Shown: piece after piece, positions 15,564 through 22,577 of the stretch
How the letters are laid out: each line of letters opens with the position of its first letter
Numbering within the stretch: position 1 is the first letter of the stretch
Origin: JBEIFW01 sp040382215
Lineage (GTDB): Bacteria; Actinomycetota; Acidimicrobiia; Acidimicrobiales; Ilumatobacteraceae
Reading direction: 5' to 3'
Length of the DNA: 22,577 nt
NCBI GenBank assembly: GCA_040382215.1
Contig: JBEIFW010000037.1
Location: 1 to 22,577 of the forward strand
Position numbers and translations under genes: made by a program
The notes under the pieces: model-generated
What the model was told of the DNA's origin: nothing
Database searches by the model: none
Seen by the model: only the letters and a program-made list of their open reading frames with translations

Positions 15564-16783
15564 GTGGCAGCGGACGACGCCACCGCCGGTGACGATCCAC
15601 GGATCGACAGTGCGACGACCGGGAGCACGACGACCGACAGCAGACCGGCACCGATCAGACCGGCTGCGTTGTCCGGGCGCATCTGGCCGCTGTCGACCCC
15701 GATGGTCGTGATCACCACCAACAACGGCAGGGCGGCCGACTGCAGCAGGCCCAGCGCCAGCACCTCGCGGCGCGGCAGGTCGCGGCGGTAGAGCAGGGCG
15801 GGCAGGCCACGCACGAGCAGGAACAGACCCAGGAACAGCGGAACCTTCACCAACTCGACGGGGTCGACGAGCGCCTCGAGATCGAACTTCACCCCGCTGA
15901 CCACGAAGAACAGCGGGATGAAGAACCCGAACCCGATGGCGTCGAGCCGGTGGTGGACCTCCGCCCGGTGGTCGAGCTCCCCGGCGCCGACGACGGCCTC
16001 CCCGTCGTGGCGGACAAGGAACAGCCGGGCGACCGTCCCGGCGACGAACGCCCCGAGCAGCACGTCGAGATCGAACGCCGCCGCCAGCCACACGAGCGCC
16101 ACGCACAGCAGCACGCTGATCCGGACGCCGACCTGGCCACTCGAGTGCATCGTGCGTGCGATCAGGCGCACGAGGCGGGGACGCGCTGGCCGGGTGGCCA
16201 CCCACCCGACCGCAACCGAGGCAGCCAGGAAGGCGAACAGGACCGCCGTGGTGCGTGCCGGGGAGTCGGTCGTCAGGGCGAGCGAGATCGCCACGATCGG
16301 GCCGATCTCTCCCATCACCCCGCCCGCAAGGACGAACGCACCGAACCGAGTCGGCAACACCCCGGCGTCCCCCAGGATCGGCAGCAGCGTTCCGATAGCC
16401 GTGGTGGTGAGCGCGATCGCCACGTACCGGACGCTCGCCGTGACCCCCGTGGCGTTCAGCACGAAGGCAGCAGCGACGCCGAGCGCGAGCGACGCCGTCC
16501 AACTCGTGACGGCCAGGCGGGCCGGCCGGCCCCGCACCCGCTCGGGGTCGAGCTCGAACCCGGCGAGGAAGATGAGGAACACCAACCCCATCTCCGACAG
16601 CACGAGCACGACCTCGTCGAGGTGCGCCCAGCCGAGCACGTGCGGGCCGATGGCCATGCCGAGCGCGATCTCGACGACCACCGCCGGCAGCCGGACCCGT
16701 TGCCGCACGAGATCGGCCACCACCGGACCGAGGACCGCAGCGCCCGCGATGAGGACAAGGGTTCGCAGCGCCTCGAGTTCCAC
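15551..16783 (-). CDS. cation/proton antiporter, CPA2 (KefB-like) type
   Basis: This 410-residue integral membrane protein has about 11-13 hydrophobic segments and belongs to the CPA2 monovalent cation:proton antiporters. EIALGMAIGPHVLGW, FLAGFELDPERVRG and FFVVSGVKFDLEAL are characteristic. It lacks the C-terminal nucleotide-binding (TrkA-N) domain of full KefB/KefC proteins, so control by NAD(H) or glutathione adducts is not expected. The start is GTG at 16783. TATGCT (16797-16792) ends eight bases before it, so the message may be leaderless. The frame continues upstream into pheT, but that part is a shadow. It is the only gene here ending in TAG. Its transported ion is unknown. Confidence 0.9.
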   Translation of the reverse strand: MELEALRTLVLIAGAAVLGPVVADLVRQRVRLPAVVVEIALGMAIGPHVLGWAHLDEVVLVLSEMGLVFLIFLAGFELDPERVRGRPARLAVTSWTASLALGVAAAFVLNATGVTASVRYVAIALTTTAIGTLLPILGDAGVLPTRFGAFVLAGGVMGEIGPIVAISLALTTDSPARTTAVLFAFLAASVAVGWVATRPARPRLVRLIARTMHSSGQVGVRISVLLCVALVWLAAAFDLDVLLGAFVAGTVARLFLVRHDGEAVVGAGELDHRAEVHHRLDAIGFGFFIPLFFVVSGVKFDLEALVDPVELVKVPLFLGLFLLVRGLPALLYRRDLPRREVLALGLLQSAALPLLVVITTIGVDSGQMRPDNAAGLIGAGLLSVVVLPVVALSIRGSSPAVASSAATHER

Positions 16784-16791
16784 TCGCCCGC

Positions 16792-16797
16792 AGCATA
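16792..16797 (-). promoter_or_regulatory. candidate -10 box of the antiporter gene
   Basis: TATGCT on the minus strand lies in the 46-base gap after pheT and eight bases before the GTG start. This spacing fits leaderless transcription. No convincing -35 box was seen. Confidence 0.35.
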
Positions 16798-16829
16798 TTG
16801 CGCCGGGTCCGCCCTCCCGGCCCGACGGC

Positions 16830-19196
16830 TCAGGCCCGCAGCACTGCGCCGAGCGCCGCCGCGGCGGCGATACACGCCTCGCGCACCTGGACCAGGTCGG
16901 CGTCGGTGAGGGTGCGGTCGACCGCCTGCAGCCGCAGGCGATACGCAAGCGACCGGCACCCTGCCGCAACGCCCGGGCCGCGGTACACGTCGAACAGCGC
17001 AAGGTCGACCACGAGCGGAGCACCCGCGGCGCGCAGCGCGCCGGTCAGGCGGGATGCAGGCACTGCGTCGTCGAGCACGAACGCAAGGTCGGTGTCGCTC
17101 GAGGGCTGCCGGCTGACCGGCACGAGCTGCACGTTCCCGTGGGGTCGTCCGAGCAGCACCCCGAGGTCGACCTCGAACCACGCCACCCGCTCGGCGATGC
17201 CGTGGGCGGCGGCGACATCGGGGTCGACCTCGCCGACGGCGCCGATCACCGTGCCGTCCCCAGCGCACAGCTGGGCGGCGCGGGTCGGGTGCAGGCCAGC
17301 GATCTCCGCGGCCTCGACGGTGACGTCGCCGACGGCGAGCGCCCCGGCCAGTTCGAGCCACAACGCAACGGCCGCCCGCGCCTCGGTGCCGGCGAGCACC
17401 GCAGCGAGCACCTCGCGCTCGTCGGGCAGGACGTGCCCGGCCGGCGGACGGCGGTACACGTGCCCGAGCTCGAACAGACGCACCCCGGTGCGTCGATGCG
17501 AGGCGTTATACGCCAACGACCGCAGCAGGCCAGGCAGCAGGGACGTGCGCAGCACGCTCTCCTCGGCCACGAGCGGGTTGGCGATGGACAACCCATCGTC
17601 GGGCAACCCGGCGCGGGCGAGGTCGCCCGGTGCGAGGAAGGCATTGGGCATGGCCTCCGTGCACCCGGCCCCGACCATCACCTCGCGCGCCAGACGCCGA
17701 TCGCGCTGATGCCCGCTCAACCGGCCCGGGTGGGGTGACGAAGGCACGATCTTGCCGAGCGCGTCGTACCCGATGTGCCGGGCCACCTCTTCGATCACGT
17801 CGATCTCGGTCGTGCAGTCGGGGCGACGGCTCGGTACCGCGACCACGAGCACCCCTTCGACTTCAGCACTCGAGGCGAACCCGATCGGCGCGAGCGCGGC
17901 AGCGACGGCGGCATCATCGAGGGAGGTGCCGAGCACGGCGTTCACCCGAGCCGTGCGCACCCGCACCGGCGCGGCCCGCGGTGGCACCTGGCCGTGTACG
18001 TCCACCCGGCCCGCCGAGATCGCCGCCTCGGGGCACGTCTCGCGCAGCAGGGTGAGAAACCGGCCGATGGCCCGGTCGATCCCCCAGGGGTCGACCCCTC
18101 GCTCGAAGCGGGTCGAGGCCTCGGAGCGAAGGCCGCGGCGCTGGACCGTGGCGGCGATGCGGCTCGGCTCGAACCACGCCATCTCCAGTGCCACCGCCGT
18201 GGTCGCCACCGAGATCTCGGTGTTCTCGCCGCCCATGATCCCGGCGAGGCCGATGGGGCGGTCCTCGGCGTCGCAGATCAACAGGTCCTCGGGACCGAAC
18301 CGGCGGGACACCCCGTCGAGGGTGACGAGCTCCTCGCCTGGCGCGGCCGGCCGGACCCGGAACCCGCGGCCGCCGAGCGTGGCGAGGTCGTACGCATGGT
18401 TCGGCTGGCCGAGTTCGAGCATCACGTAGTTCGACACGTCGACGACGTTGTTGATTGGCCGCATCCCGGCCAAGGTGAGGCGCTCCGCGAGCCACCGGGG
18501 TGAGGACGTCACCGCAATGCCGGTGATCACCGTCGAGGTGAAGCGACCGCACGCCACCGGGTCGAGCAGCTCGACGGTGGTGTCGGTGCCGGCGGCCCCG
18601 ATGGGCGGCAGCGCCGCCCCCGCGGGATCGAGCACGGGTACCCCGAGACGGGCCGCGAGATCGATCGCAACCCCACGGTGGCAGTAGGCGTCCGGGCGGT
18701 TACGAGTGAGGTCAAGGTCGTAGACCACATCGGCAGTGATGCCCAGCGCCTCGAACAGCGGCGTGCCGGGGGTGAGCCCCTCAGGCAGGATCCAGATGCC
18801 CCCGTGGTCGTCGCCCATGGCGAGCTCACGGGCCGAGCAGAGCATCCCGTTCGACCACTCGCCGCGCATCTGGCGGCGCGCGATCTCCATGCCGCCGGGC
18901 ATCGTCGTGCCGAGCGTGGCCAGTGGCACCAGATCGCCCTCGCGCATGTTGAACGCCCCGCAGCAGATCTGCAGCGGCCCGCCGTCACCGGGATCGACGT
19001 CGACGAGTTGGATGCGGTCCGCCTTGGGGTGCTTGCGCAACGACAGCACCCGGGCGACGATCACACCCTCGACTGCGCTCCCGACCCGGTGGAGTTCCTC
19101 GACCGCCATGCCGAGGGCGCTGAGGTGCGCCCCGACGATGTCCGCGTCGGCACCGACGGACGCAAACTCGGCGAGCCAGGAGTGGACGACCTTCAT
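16830..19196 (-). CDS. pheT: phenylalanyl-tRNA synthetase beta subunit
   Basis: This 788-residue beta subunit pairs with PheS as an alpha2-beta2 enzyme that charges tRNA-Phe. Domain order is normal: an N-terminal EMAP-like tRNA-binding region (about residues 39-150, with KHPKADRIQLVDVDPGDGG), the B3/4 editing region with NNVVDVSNYVMLELGQPNH, then B5 and the catalytic-like core. A C-terminal ferredoxin-like anticodon-binding domain (about 694-788) begins near RQPSSDTDLAFVLDD. The ATG at 19196 overlaps the pheS TGA (TGATG); codons upstream in the same frame are antisense-free shadow within pheS. Length is normal. It is the last gene of the infC cluster. Confidence 0.97.
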   Translation of the reverse strand: MKVVHSWLAEFASVGADADIVGAHLSALGMAVEELHRVGSAVEGVIVARVLSLRKHPKADRIQLVDVDPGDGGPLQICCGAFNMREGDLVPLATLGTTMPGGMEIARRQMRGEWSNGMLCSARELAMGDDHGGIWILPEGLTPGTPLFEALGITADVVYDLDLTRNRPDAYCHRGVAIDLAARLGVPVLDPAGAALPPIGAAGTDTTVELLDPVACGRFTSTVITGIAVTSSPRWLAERLTLAGMRPINNVVDVSNYVMLELGQPNHAYDLATLGGRGFRVRPAAPGEELVTLDGVSRRFGPEDLLICDAEDRPIGLAGIMGGENTEISVATTAVALEMAWFEPSRIAATVQRRGLRSEASTRFERGVDPWGIDRAIGRFLTLLRETCPEAAISAGRVDVHGQVPPRAAPVRVRTARVNAVLGTSLDDAAVAAALAPIGFASSAEVEGVLVVAVPSRRPDCTTEIDVIEEVARHIGYDALGKIVPSSPHPGRLSGHQRDRRLAREVMVGAGCTEAMPNAFLAPGDLARAGLPDDGLSIANPLVAEESVLRTSLLPGLLRSLAYNASHRRTGVRLFELGHVYRRPPAGHVLPDEREVLAAVLAGTEARAAVALWLELAGALAVGDVTVEAAEIAGLHPTRAAQLCAGDGTVIGAVGEVDPDVAAAHGIAERVAWFEVDLGVLLGRPHGNVQLVPVSRQPSSDTDLAFVLDDAVPASRLTGALRAAGAPLVVDLALFDVYRGPGVAAGCRSLAYRLRLQAVDRTLTDADLVQVREACIAAAAALGAVLRA

Positions 19197-20194
19197 CAGA
19201 ACTGCTCCAGGAAACGGATGTCGTTGGTGTACATCTCCCGCAGGTCGTCGATGCCGTGACGGGCGGCGGCGAGGCGGTCGATCCCGAAGCCAAACGCAAA
19301 GCCGGTGAACTCCTCGGGATCGATGCCACCGGCAACGAGCACGTTGGGGTGGACCATGCCGCAGCCGCCGAGCTCGAGCCACGAGCCGTCCGGGCGCCGG
19401 ATGTCGAACTCGGCGGATGGCTCGGTGAACGGGAAGTACGACGGGCGCAGGCGGGAGGTGAATCCCTCGCCGAAATACGCCCGGGTGAAGGCTTCGATCG
19501 TCCCGGCGAGGTGGGCGAAGGTGATGCCGCGGTCCACCACCAGACCCTCGATCTGGTGGAACACCGGCATGTGCGTGGCATCGGGGGTGTCACGCCGGAA
19601 CACCCGGCCCGGCATGACGGCGTAGATCGGCGGCCGCTGCTGCTCCATCAGGCGGACCTGCACCGGCGAGGTGTGGGTGCGCAGTACGACCGAACCCGGT
19701 TCGCCGAGGTCGACGAACAGCGTGTCGAACGCCGACCGGGCCGGGTGGCCGGGACCCATATTGAGGGCCTGGAAGTTGTAGTAGTCGCTTTCGACCTCGG
19801 GGCCCTCGGCGACGGTGAAGCCGAGCCCGACGAAGGTGTCCTCCAGCTCGGCGATGGCCCGCGTGACCAGGTGGTGGTGACCGCGCTGGGGCTGACCGAT
19901 CACCTCGGTCAGGTCGAGGCGCTCGGCTGCCAGCCGGCGCCGCCGGGCCTCGGCGGCCAGTGCCTGCTGGCGCTGCTGCAACGCAGCGCCCACGGTGGCG
20001 AGGGCGTCGTTGACCGCAGCGCCGACGACCCGGCGCTGGTCGGGATCGAGCCGGCCGAGGGCCTGTTTGAACCCGGCGAGCGCGCCCTTCTTGCCGAGGA
20101 GTTCCGACCCGAGGGACCGGACGTCGTCGAGGGAAGCGGCCCGCTCGATACGGGCGAGGGCGTCGGCGGCCTCAGCGCGCACCTGGTCGATCAT
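19196..20194 (-). CDS. pheS: phenylalanyl-tRNA synthetase alpha subunit
   Basis: This 332-residue class II synthetase subunit carries the aminoacylation site. An N-terminal coiled-coil (about residues 1-95), rich in Ala, Arg and Gln, reaches towards the tRNA. Motif 2 is GRVFRRDTPDATHMPVFHQ, and motif 3 is GFGIDRLAAARHGIDDLR. The ending MYTNDIRFLEQF is typical. The ATG at 20194 overlaps the preceding tsnR TGA by four bases (ATGA), and its own stop overlaps pheT. Both subunits should therefore be made in balanced amounts by coupled translation. Confidence 0.97.
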   Translation of the reverse strand: MIDQVRAEAADALARIERAASLDDVRSLGSELLGKKGALAGFKQALGRLDPDQRRVVGAAVNDALATVGAALQQRQQALAAEARRRRLAAERLDLTEVIGQPQRGHHHLVTRAIAELEDTFVGLGFTVAEGPEVESDYYNFQALNMGPGHPARSAFDTLFVDLGEPGSVVLRTHTSPVQVRLMEQQRPPIYAVMPGRVFRRDTPDATHMPVFHQIEGLVVDRGITFAHLAGTIEAFTRAYFGEGFTSRLRPSYFPFTEPSAEFDIRRPDGSWLELGGCGMVHPNVLVAGGIDPEEFTGFAFGFGIDRLAAARHGIDDLREMYTNDIRFLEQF

Positions 20195-21006
20195 CGGCGG
20201 GCGACCCTAGTGGGCGAGCGGTCCGTCCGAGGTGGCGATTCGCCGCCTCGGCGCCGTTGCCGGGCGGCCTCGAACAACAACACCGTTGCGGCCATCGCCA
20301 CGTTGAGGCTCTCGGCCCGACCCTGGTGACGGACCGTGACCAGACCGTCGAGCGCGAGCCCGGGCGGCAGACCGCGCGCTTCGTTGCCGACCACGATCGC
20401 CACGGGATCAGTCAGCGGTACCAGATCGTGGTCGACACCCCCTTCGGCGACCGCGCCGAGCAGCGGCAACCCCAGCCCGACGAGGTCGTCCAGCGCAACG
20501 CCGTCGATGACGGGAAGATGGAACACCGCCCCCGCCGAGGCACGCACCACCTTCGGGCTCCAGACGTCGACCGACCCGGCGGTCGCCACCACGGCGTCCG
20601 CGCCGGCAGCTTCGGCTGACCGGATGATCGTGCCCAGGTTGCCCGGATCGGCCACCCCGGCGGCCACGACGACGAGCGTCGGGGAACCGAGGTCAGCGAG
20701 CTGCCGGCGCGGCACCGCGACGACTGCGACCACCGGTTGCGGGGAAACTGTCGACGCGATCCCCTCGAACGCGCCTGGCCGTACGGTCCGCACCGGCACA
20801 CCCGCCGGTACGTCGAGCGCAACGCCGTCGTGGACGTACACCGCCTCGATCCGCAGCCCGGCAGCGAGGGCCTCCGATAGCAGCGTGAGCCCCTCGACGA
20901 CCGCCACGGCGTGGTCCGAACGCGCACTGCGGCGCCCCGAGAGGCGCCGCAGTGCGAGGAGCTCGGTCCGGGTGGCCGGACGGGTCGTGATCGGCTCGGC
21001 CGTCAG
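20191..21006 (-). CDS. tsnR: SpoU/TrmH-family 23S rRNA methyltransferase (TsnR-like)
   Basis: This 271-residue SPOUT-class enzyme should transfer a methyl group from S-adenosylmethionine to a ribose 2'-OH in RNA, probably 23S rRNA. The three family motifs are present: DPGNLGTIIRSAEAAGADA, IVVGNEARGL and ESLNVAMAATVLLFEAARQ. The N-terminal part (about 80 residues) matches the substrate-binding domain of RlmB/TsnR enzymes. No ATG, GTG or TTG exists in frame near the expected N-terminus; I place the start at CTG 21006, overlapping the rplT TGA, with AAGG seven bases upstream. ATC seven residues... at the segment ITTRPA is a weaker option. The same gene sits between rplT and pheS in other actinobacteria. 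Confidence 0.9.
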   Translation of the reverse strand: MTAEPITTRPATRTELLALRRLSGRRSARSDHAVAVVEGLTLLSEALAAGLRIEAVYVHDGVALDVPAGVPVRTVRPGAFEGIASTVSPQPVVAVVAVPRRQLADLGSPTLVVVAAGVADPGNLGTIIRSAEAAGADAVVATAGSVDVWSPKVVRASAGAVFHLPVIDGVALDDLVGLGLPLLGAVAEGGVDHDLVPLTDPVAIVVGNEARGLPPGLALDGLVTVRHQGRAESLNVAMAATVLLFEAARQRRRGGESPPRTDRSPTRVARR

Positions 21007-21371
21007 CTCGCCGCCTTGTTCAGCGCCGACGAGGACGCAGCGACCAGCGCCGAGAACGCCGCCGGGTCGGACACGGCCAGTTCGGCGAGGATCTTGCGGT
21101 CGACCTCGATACCGGCTGCGTGGAGACCGGCGACGAACCTGCTGTACGAGACCCCGTTCTGTCGGGCCGCAGCGTTGATCCGCTGGATCCACAGCGATCG
21201 GAAGTCCCCTTTGCGCGCGCGCCGGTCGCGCAGTGCGTATTGGCCGGAACGCATGACCTGCTCGTGCGCCGCCCGGTACGAACGGCTCTTGTTGCCGTAG
21301 TAGCCCTTGGCCCGTTCCAGGACCTGGCGGCGATGCTTCTTCGAGCCGACAGCGCGCTTCACTCGAGCCAT
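21003..21371 (-). CDS. rplT: 50S ribosomal protein L20
   Basis: This 122-residue protein binds 23S rRNA early in large-subunit assembly. The N-terminus ARVKRAVGSKKHRRQVLERA and the GYYGNKSRSYRAAHEQV segment are standard, as is LWIQRINAAARQNGVSYSRF. The ATG at 21371 has the strong ribosome site GAGAGGAGA upstream. In several bacteria L20 represses its own operon by binding mRNA structures; candidate hairpins here lie before rpmI and infC. Confidence 0.98.
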   Translation of the reverse strand: MARVKRAVGSKKHRRQVLERAKGYYGNKSRSYRAAHEQVMRSGQYALRDRRARKGDFRSLWIQRINAAARQNGVSYSRFVAGLHAAGIEVDRKILAELAVSDPAAFSALVAASSSALNKAAS

Positions 21372-21416
21372 CAGCGTCTCCTCTCTCTTCGGTGGCGGTC
21401 GGGGGTGGGCGGTCGG

Positions 21417-21614
21417 TCAGCGCTCGGCGAGGAGCCGCTTGACGCGCTTCTCGTCGCCTGCGTGGACGTCGACGAGTCCGTCGAGCCGCCGGGTGCGGGT
21501 GGACGTCTTCTTCTCGAACAGGTGCTGGCGGTTCGACTGGAGCCGGCGGAGCTTGCCGGAGCCCGTCTTGGTGAACCGCTTCGCAGCAGTCTTGGACGTC
21601 TTCATCTTGGGCAT
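21417..21614 (-). CDS. rpmI: 50S ribosomal protein L35
   Basis: This 65-residue basic protein of the large ribosomal subunit has the standard N-terminus PKMKTSKTAAKRFTKTGSGK and ends with VKRLLAER. The ATG at 21614 follows AGGAG by five bases. A perfect GC-rich hairpin ends only a few bases upstream of this ribosome site, so translation of rpmI may depend on RNA structure. It lies between infC and rplT as in most bacteria. Confidence 0.97.
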   Translation of the reverse strand: MPKMKTSKTAAKRFTKTGSGKLRRLQSNRQHLFEKKTSTRTRRLDGLVDVHAGDEKRVKRLLAER

Positions 21615-21626
21615 GTGCTCTCCTGG

Positions 21627-21644
21627 GGGCGCCGGGCGGCGCCC
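21627..21644 (-). promoter_or_regulatory. GC-rich hairpin before the rpmI ribosome site
   Basis: GGGCGCC (21627-21633) and GGCGCCC (21638-21644) form a perfect 7-bp stem with a 4-base loop in the short gap between infC and rpmI. The ribosome site of rpmI (21619-21623) follows after three bases. It has no T-run, so control of translation or RNA processing is more likely than termination. Confidence 0.5.
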
Positions 21645-21646
21645 GG

Positions 21647-22243
<597 letters not shown>

Positions 22244-22252
22244 GGCCGATCA

Positions 22253-22257
22253 CTCCT
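22253..22257 (-). promoter_or_regulatory. ribosome binding site supporting an ATA start for infC
   Basis: AGGAG on the minus strand lies nine bases before the ATA at 22243. It is the only strong site near the infC N-terminus and is too far from the in-frame ATC at 22213 to serve it. Confidence 0.6.
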
Positions 22258-22310
22258 GTGCAGTGGGCTTCTCCTCCCAGACGGGTACGGGCGCCGAGGA
22301 CAAGCCGAAC

Positions 22311-22350
22311 GCCCGGGCCGGGGGCCCGTTCCGGAGCGAACGACCCGGGC
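22311..22350 (-). promoter_or_regulatory. structured infC leader (nested hairpin)
   Basis: GCCCGGG (22311-22317) pairs with CCCGGGC (22344-22350), enclosing a second stem CGTTC (22327-22331)/GAACG (22338-22342). This lies in the gap upstream of infC and would be part of the 5' leader if transcription starts near 22400. Leaders of infC operons are often regulated by L20 or IF-3, but no known motif was matched. Confidence 0.4.
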
Positions 22351-22407
22351 GCACCGCAGGTGGCCGGGTGGGAGCTTGGAGCCCCGCTTGAATCGGTTGC
22401 GAAGCAC

Positions 22408-22414
22408 TAGCGTA
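22408..22414. promoter_or_regulatory. candidate shared -10 region, divergent promoters
   Basis: TAGCGTA reads TAGCGT on the plus strand (22408-22413) and TACGCT on the minus strand (22414-22409). Both fit TANNNT -10 boxes. On the plus strand the box ends seven bases before the GTG at 22421, which fits leaderless transcription. On the minus strand it would produce a roughly 160-base infC leader. No good -35 boxes were seen. Confidence 0.35.
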
Positions 22415-22420
22415 TCGCAG

Positions 22421-22577
22421 GTGAGTTCGTTGTGGACACCCGACGGGGAGCGGCGCGTCCCGGCTGCCGCATCCGACGACCCGGTCGATGCGCTCGGCGA
22501 GGGGCCGGACGACGAGTTGGGCGACGACGAGTTGAGCGAGGAAGAGGTGCGCGCCCGGATCGCAGAGGCGCGCACCC
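22421..22577 (+). CDS. probable DUF1844 family protein, N-terminal part
   Basis: The frame opens at GTG 22421 and runs off the window after 52 codons. It starts SSLWTPDGERRVP, passes through an acidic, low-complexity stretch with repeated Asp-Asp-Glu-Leu, and reaches a likely helix ELSEEEVRARIAEAR. I know similar SLWTPGGEH-type starts followed by a DUF1844 domain, divergent from infC in actinobacteria, but the domain itself lies outside the window. The function is unknown. The start is chosen because a -10-like box ends seven bases before it and no ribosome site is present. Confidence 0.55.
   Translation, partial: MSSLWTPDGERRVPAAASDDPVDALGEGPDDELGDDELSEEEVRARIAEART

Noticed and set aside
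14418..16796. 792-codon minus-strand open frame
   Set aside because: It is a shadow of the GH16 gene and of the antiporter in another frame; the product is Arg/Pro/Gly-rich with no recognisable domain.
15918..17738. 606-codon plus-strand open frame
   Set aside because: It is antisense to the antiporter and pheT and has a composition typical of a shadow frame.

Overview
The window is GC-rich actinobacterial chromosomal DNA. The class is probably Acidimicrobiia, judged from the 16S 5' part, the Thr/Pro/Ala-rich lipoprotein linker and the gene order, but this cannot be proved here. Genes are tightly packed: start and stop codons overlap (TGATG, GTGA, ATGA, CTGA), nearly every stop is TGA, and one gene ends with TAG.

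Layout from right to left, the direction in which most genes are read. At 22421-22577 the plus strand carries the start of a probable DUF1844 gene. Divergent from it is the minus-strand translation cluster infC-rpmI-rplT-tsnR-pheS-pheT (22243-16830), which encodes IF3, L35, L20, an rRNA methyltransferase and both phenylalanyl-tRNA synthetase subunits. A mixed block follows (16783-9916): a CPA2-type cation/proton antiporter, a GH16 glycosidase coupled to a DUF2254 membrane protein, an unlisted 55-residue membrane protein, an acyl-CoA dehydrogenase, a YqgE-family protein, a DUF4230 protein and a Thr/Pro-rich lipoprotein. Next is the minus-strand arginine operon argC-argB-argD-argF-argR-argH-argG (9784-2534), continuing into mpg (DNA repair glycosylase) and tyrS. 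Last, after a 356-bp promoter and leader region, is the 5' end of a 16S rRNA gene that runs off the left edge.

The order infC-rpmI-rplT-tsnR-pheS-pheT ... argC-B-D-F-R ... mpg-tyrS matches, from memory, the Mycobacterium tuberculosis order. Three differences stand out: the unrelated block between pheT and argC, the missing argJ between argC and argB, and argH before argG.

The main oddity is argG. Its reading frame is intact over 443 codons except for one in-frame TAG at codon 154, exactly where the family has a conserved tyrosine. Three further genes lack ordinary start codons: infC appears to begin with ATA, and tsnR and mpg with CTG codons overlapping the preceding stop. I saw no CRISPR array, insertion sequence, tRNA gene or phage gene. 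I found no clearly new multi-gene system; the best leads are the interrupted argG, the unusual starts and the structured leaders.
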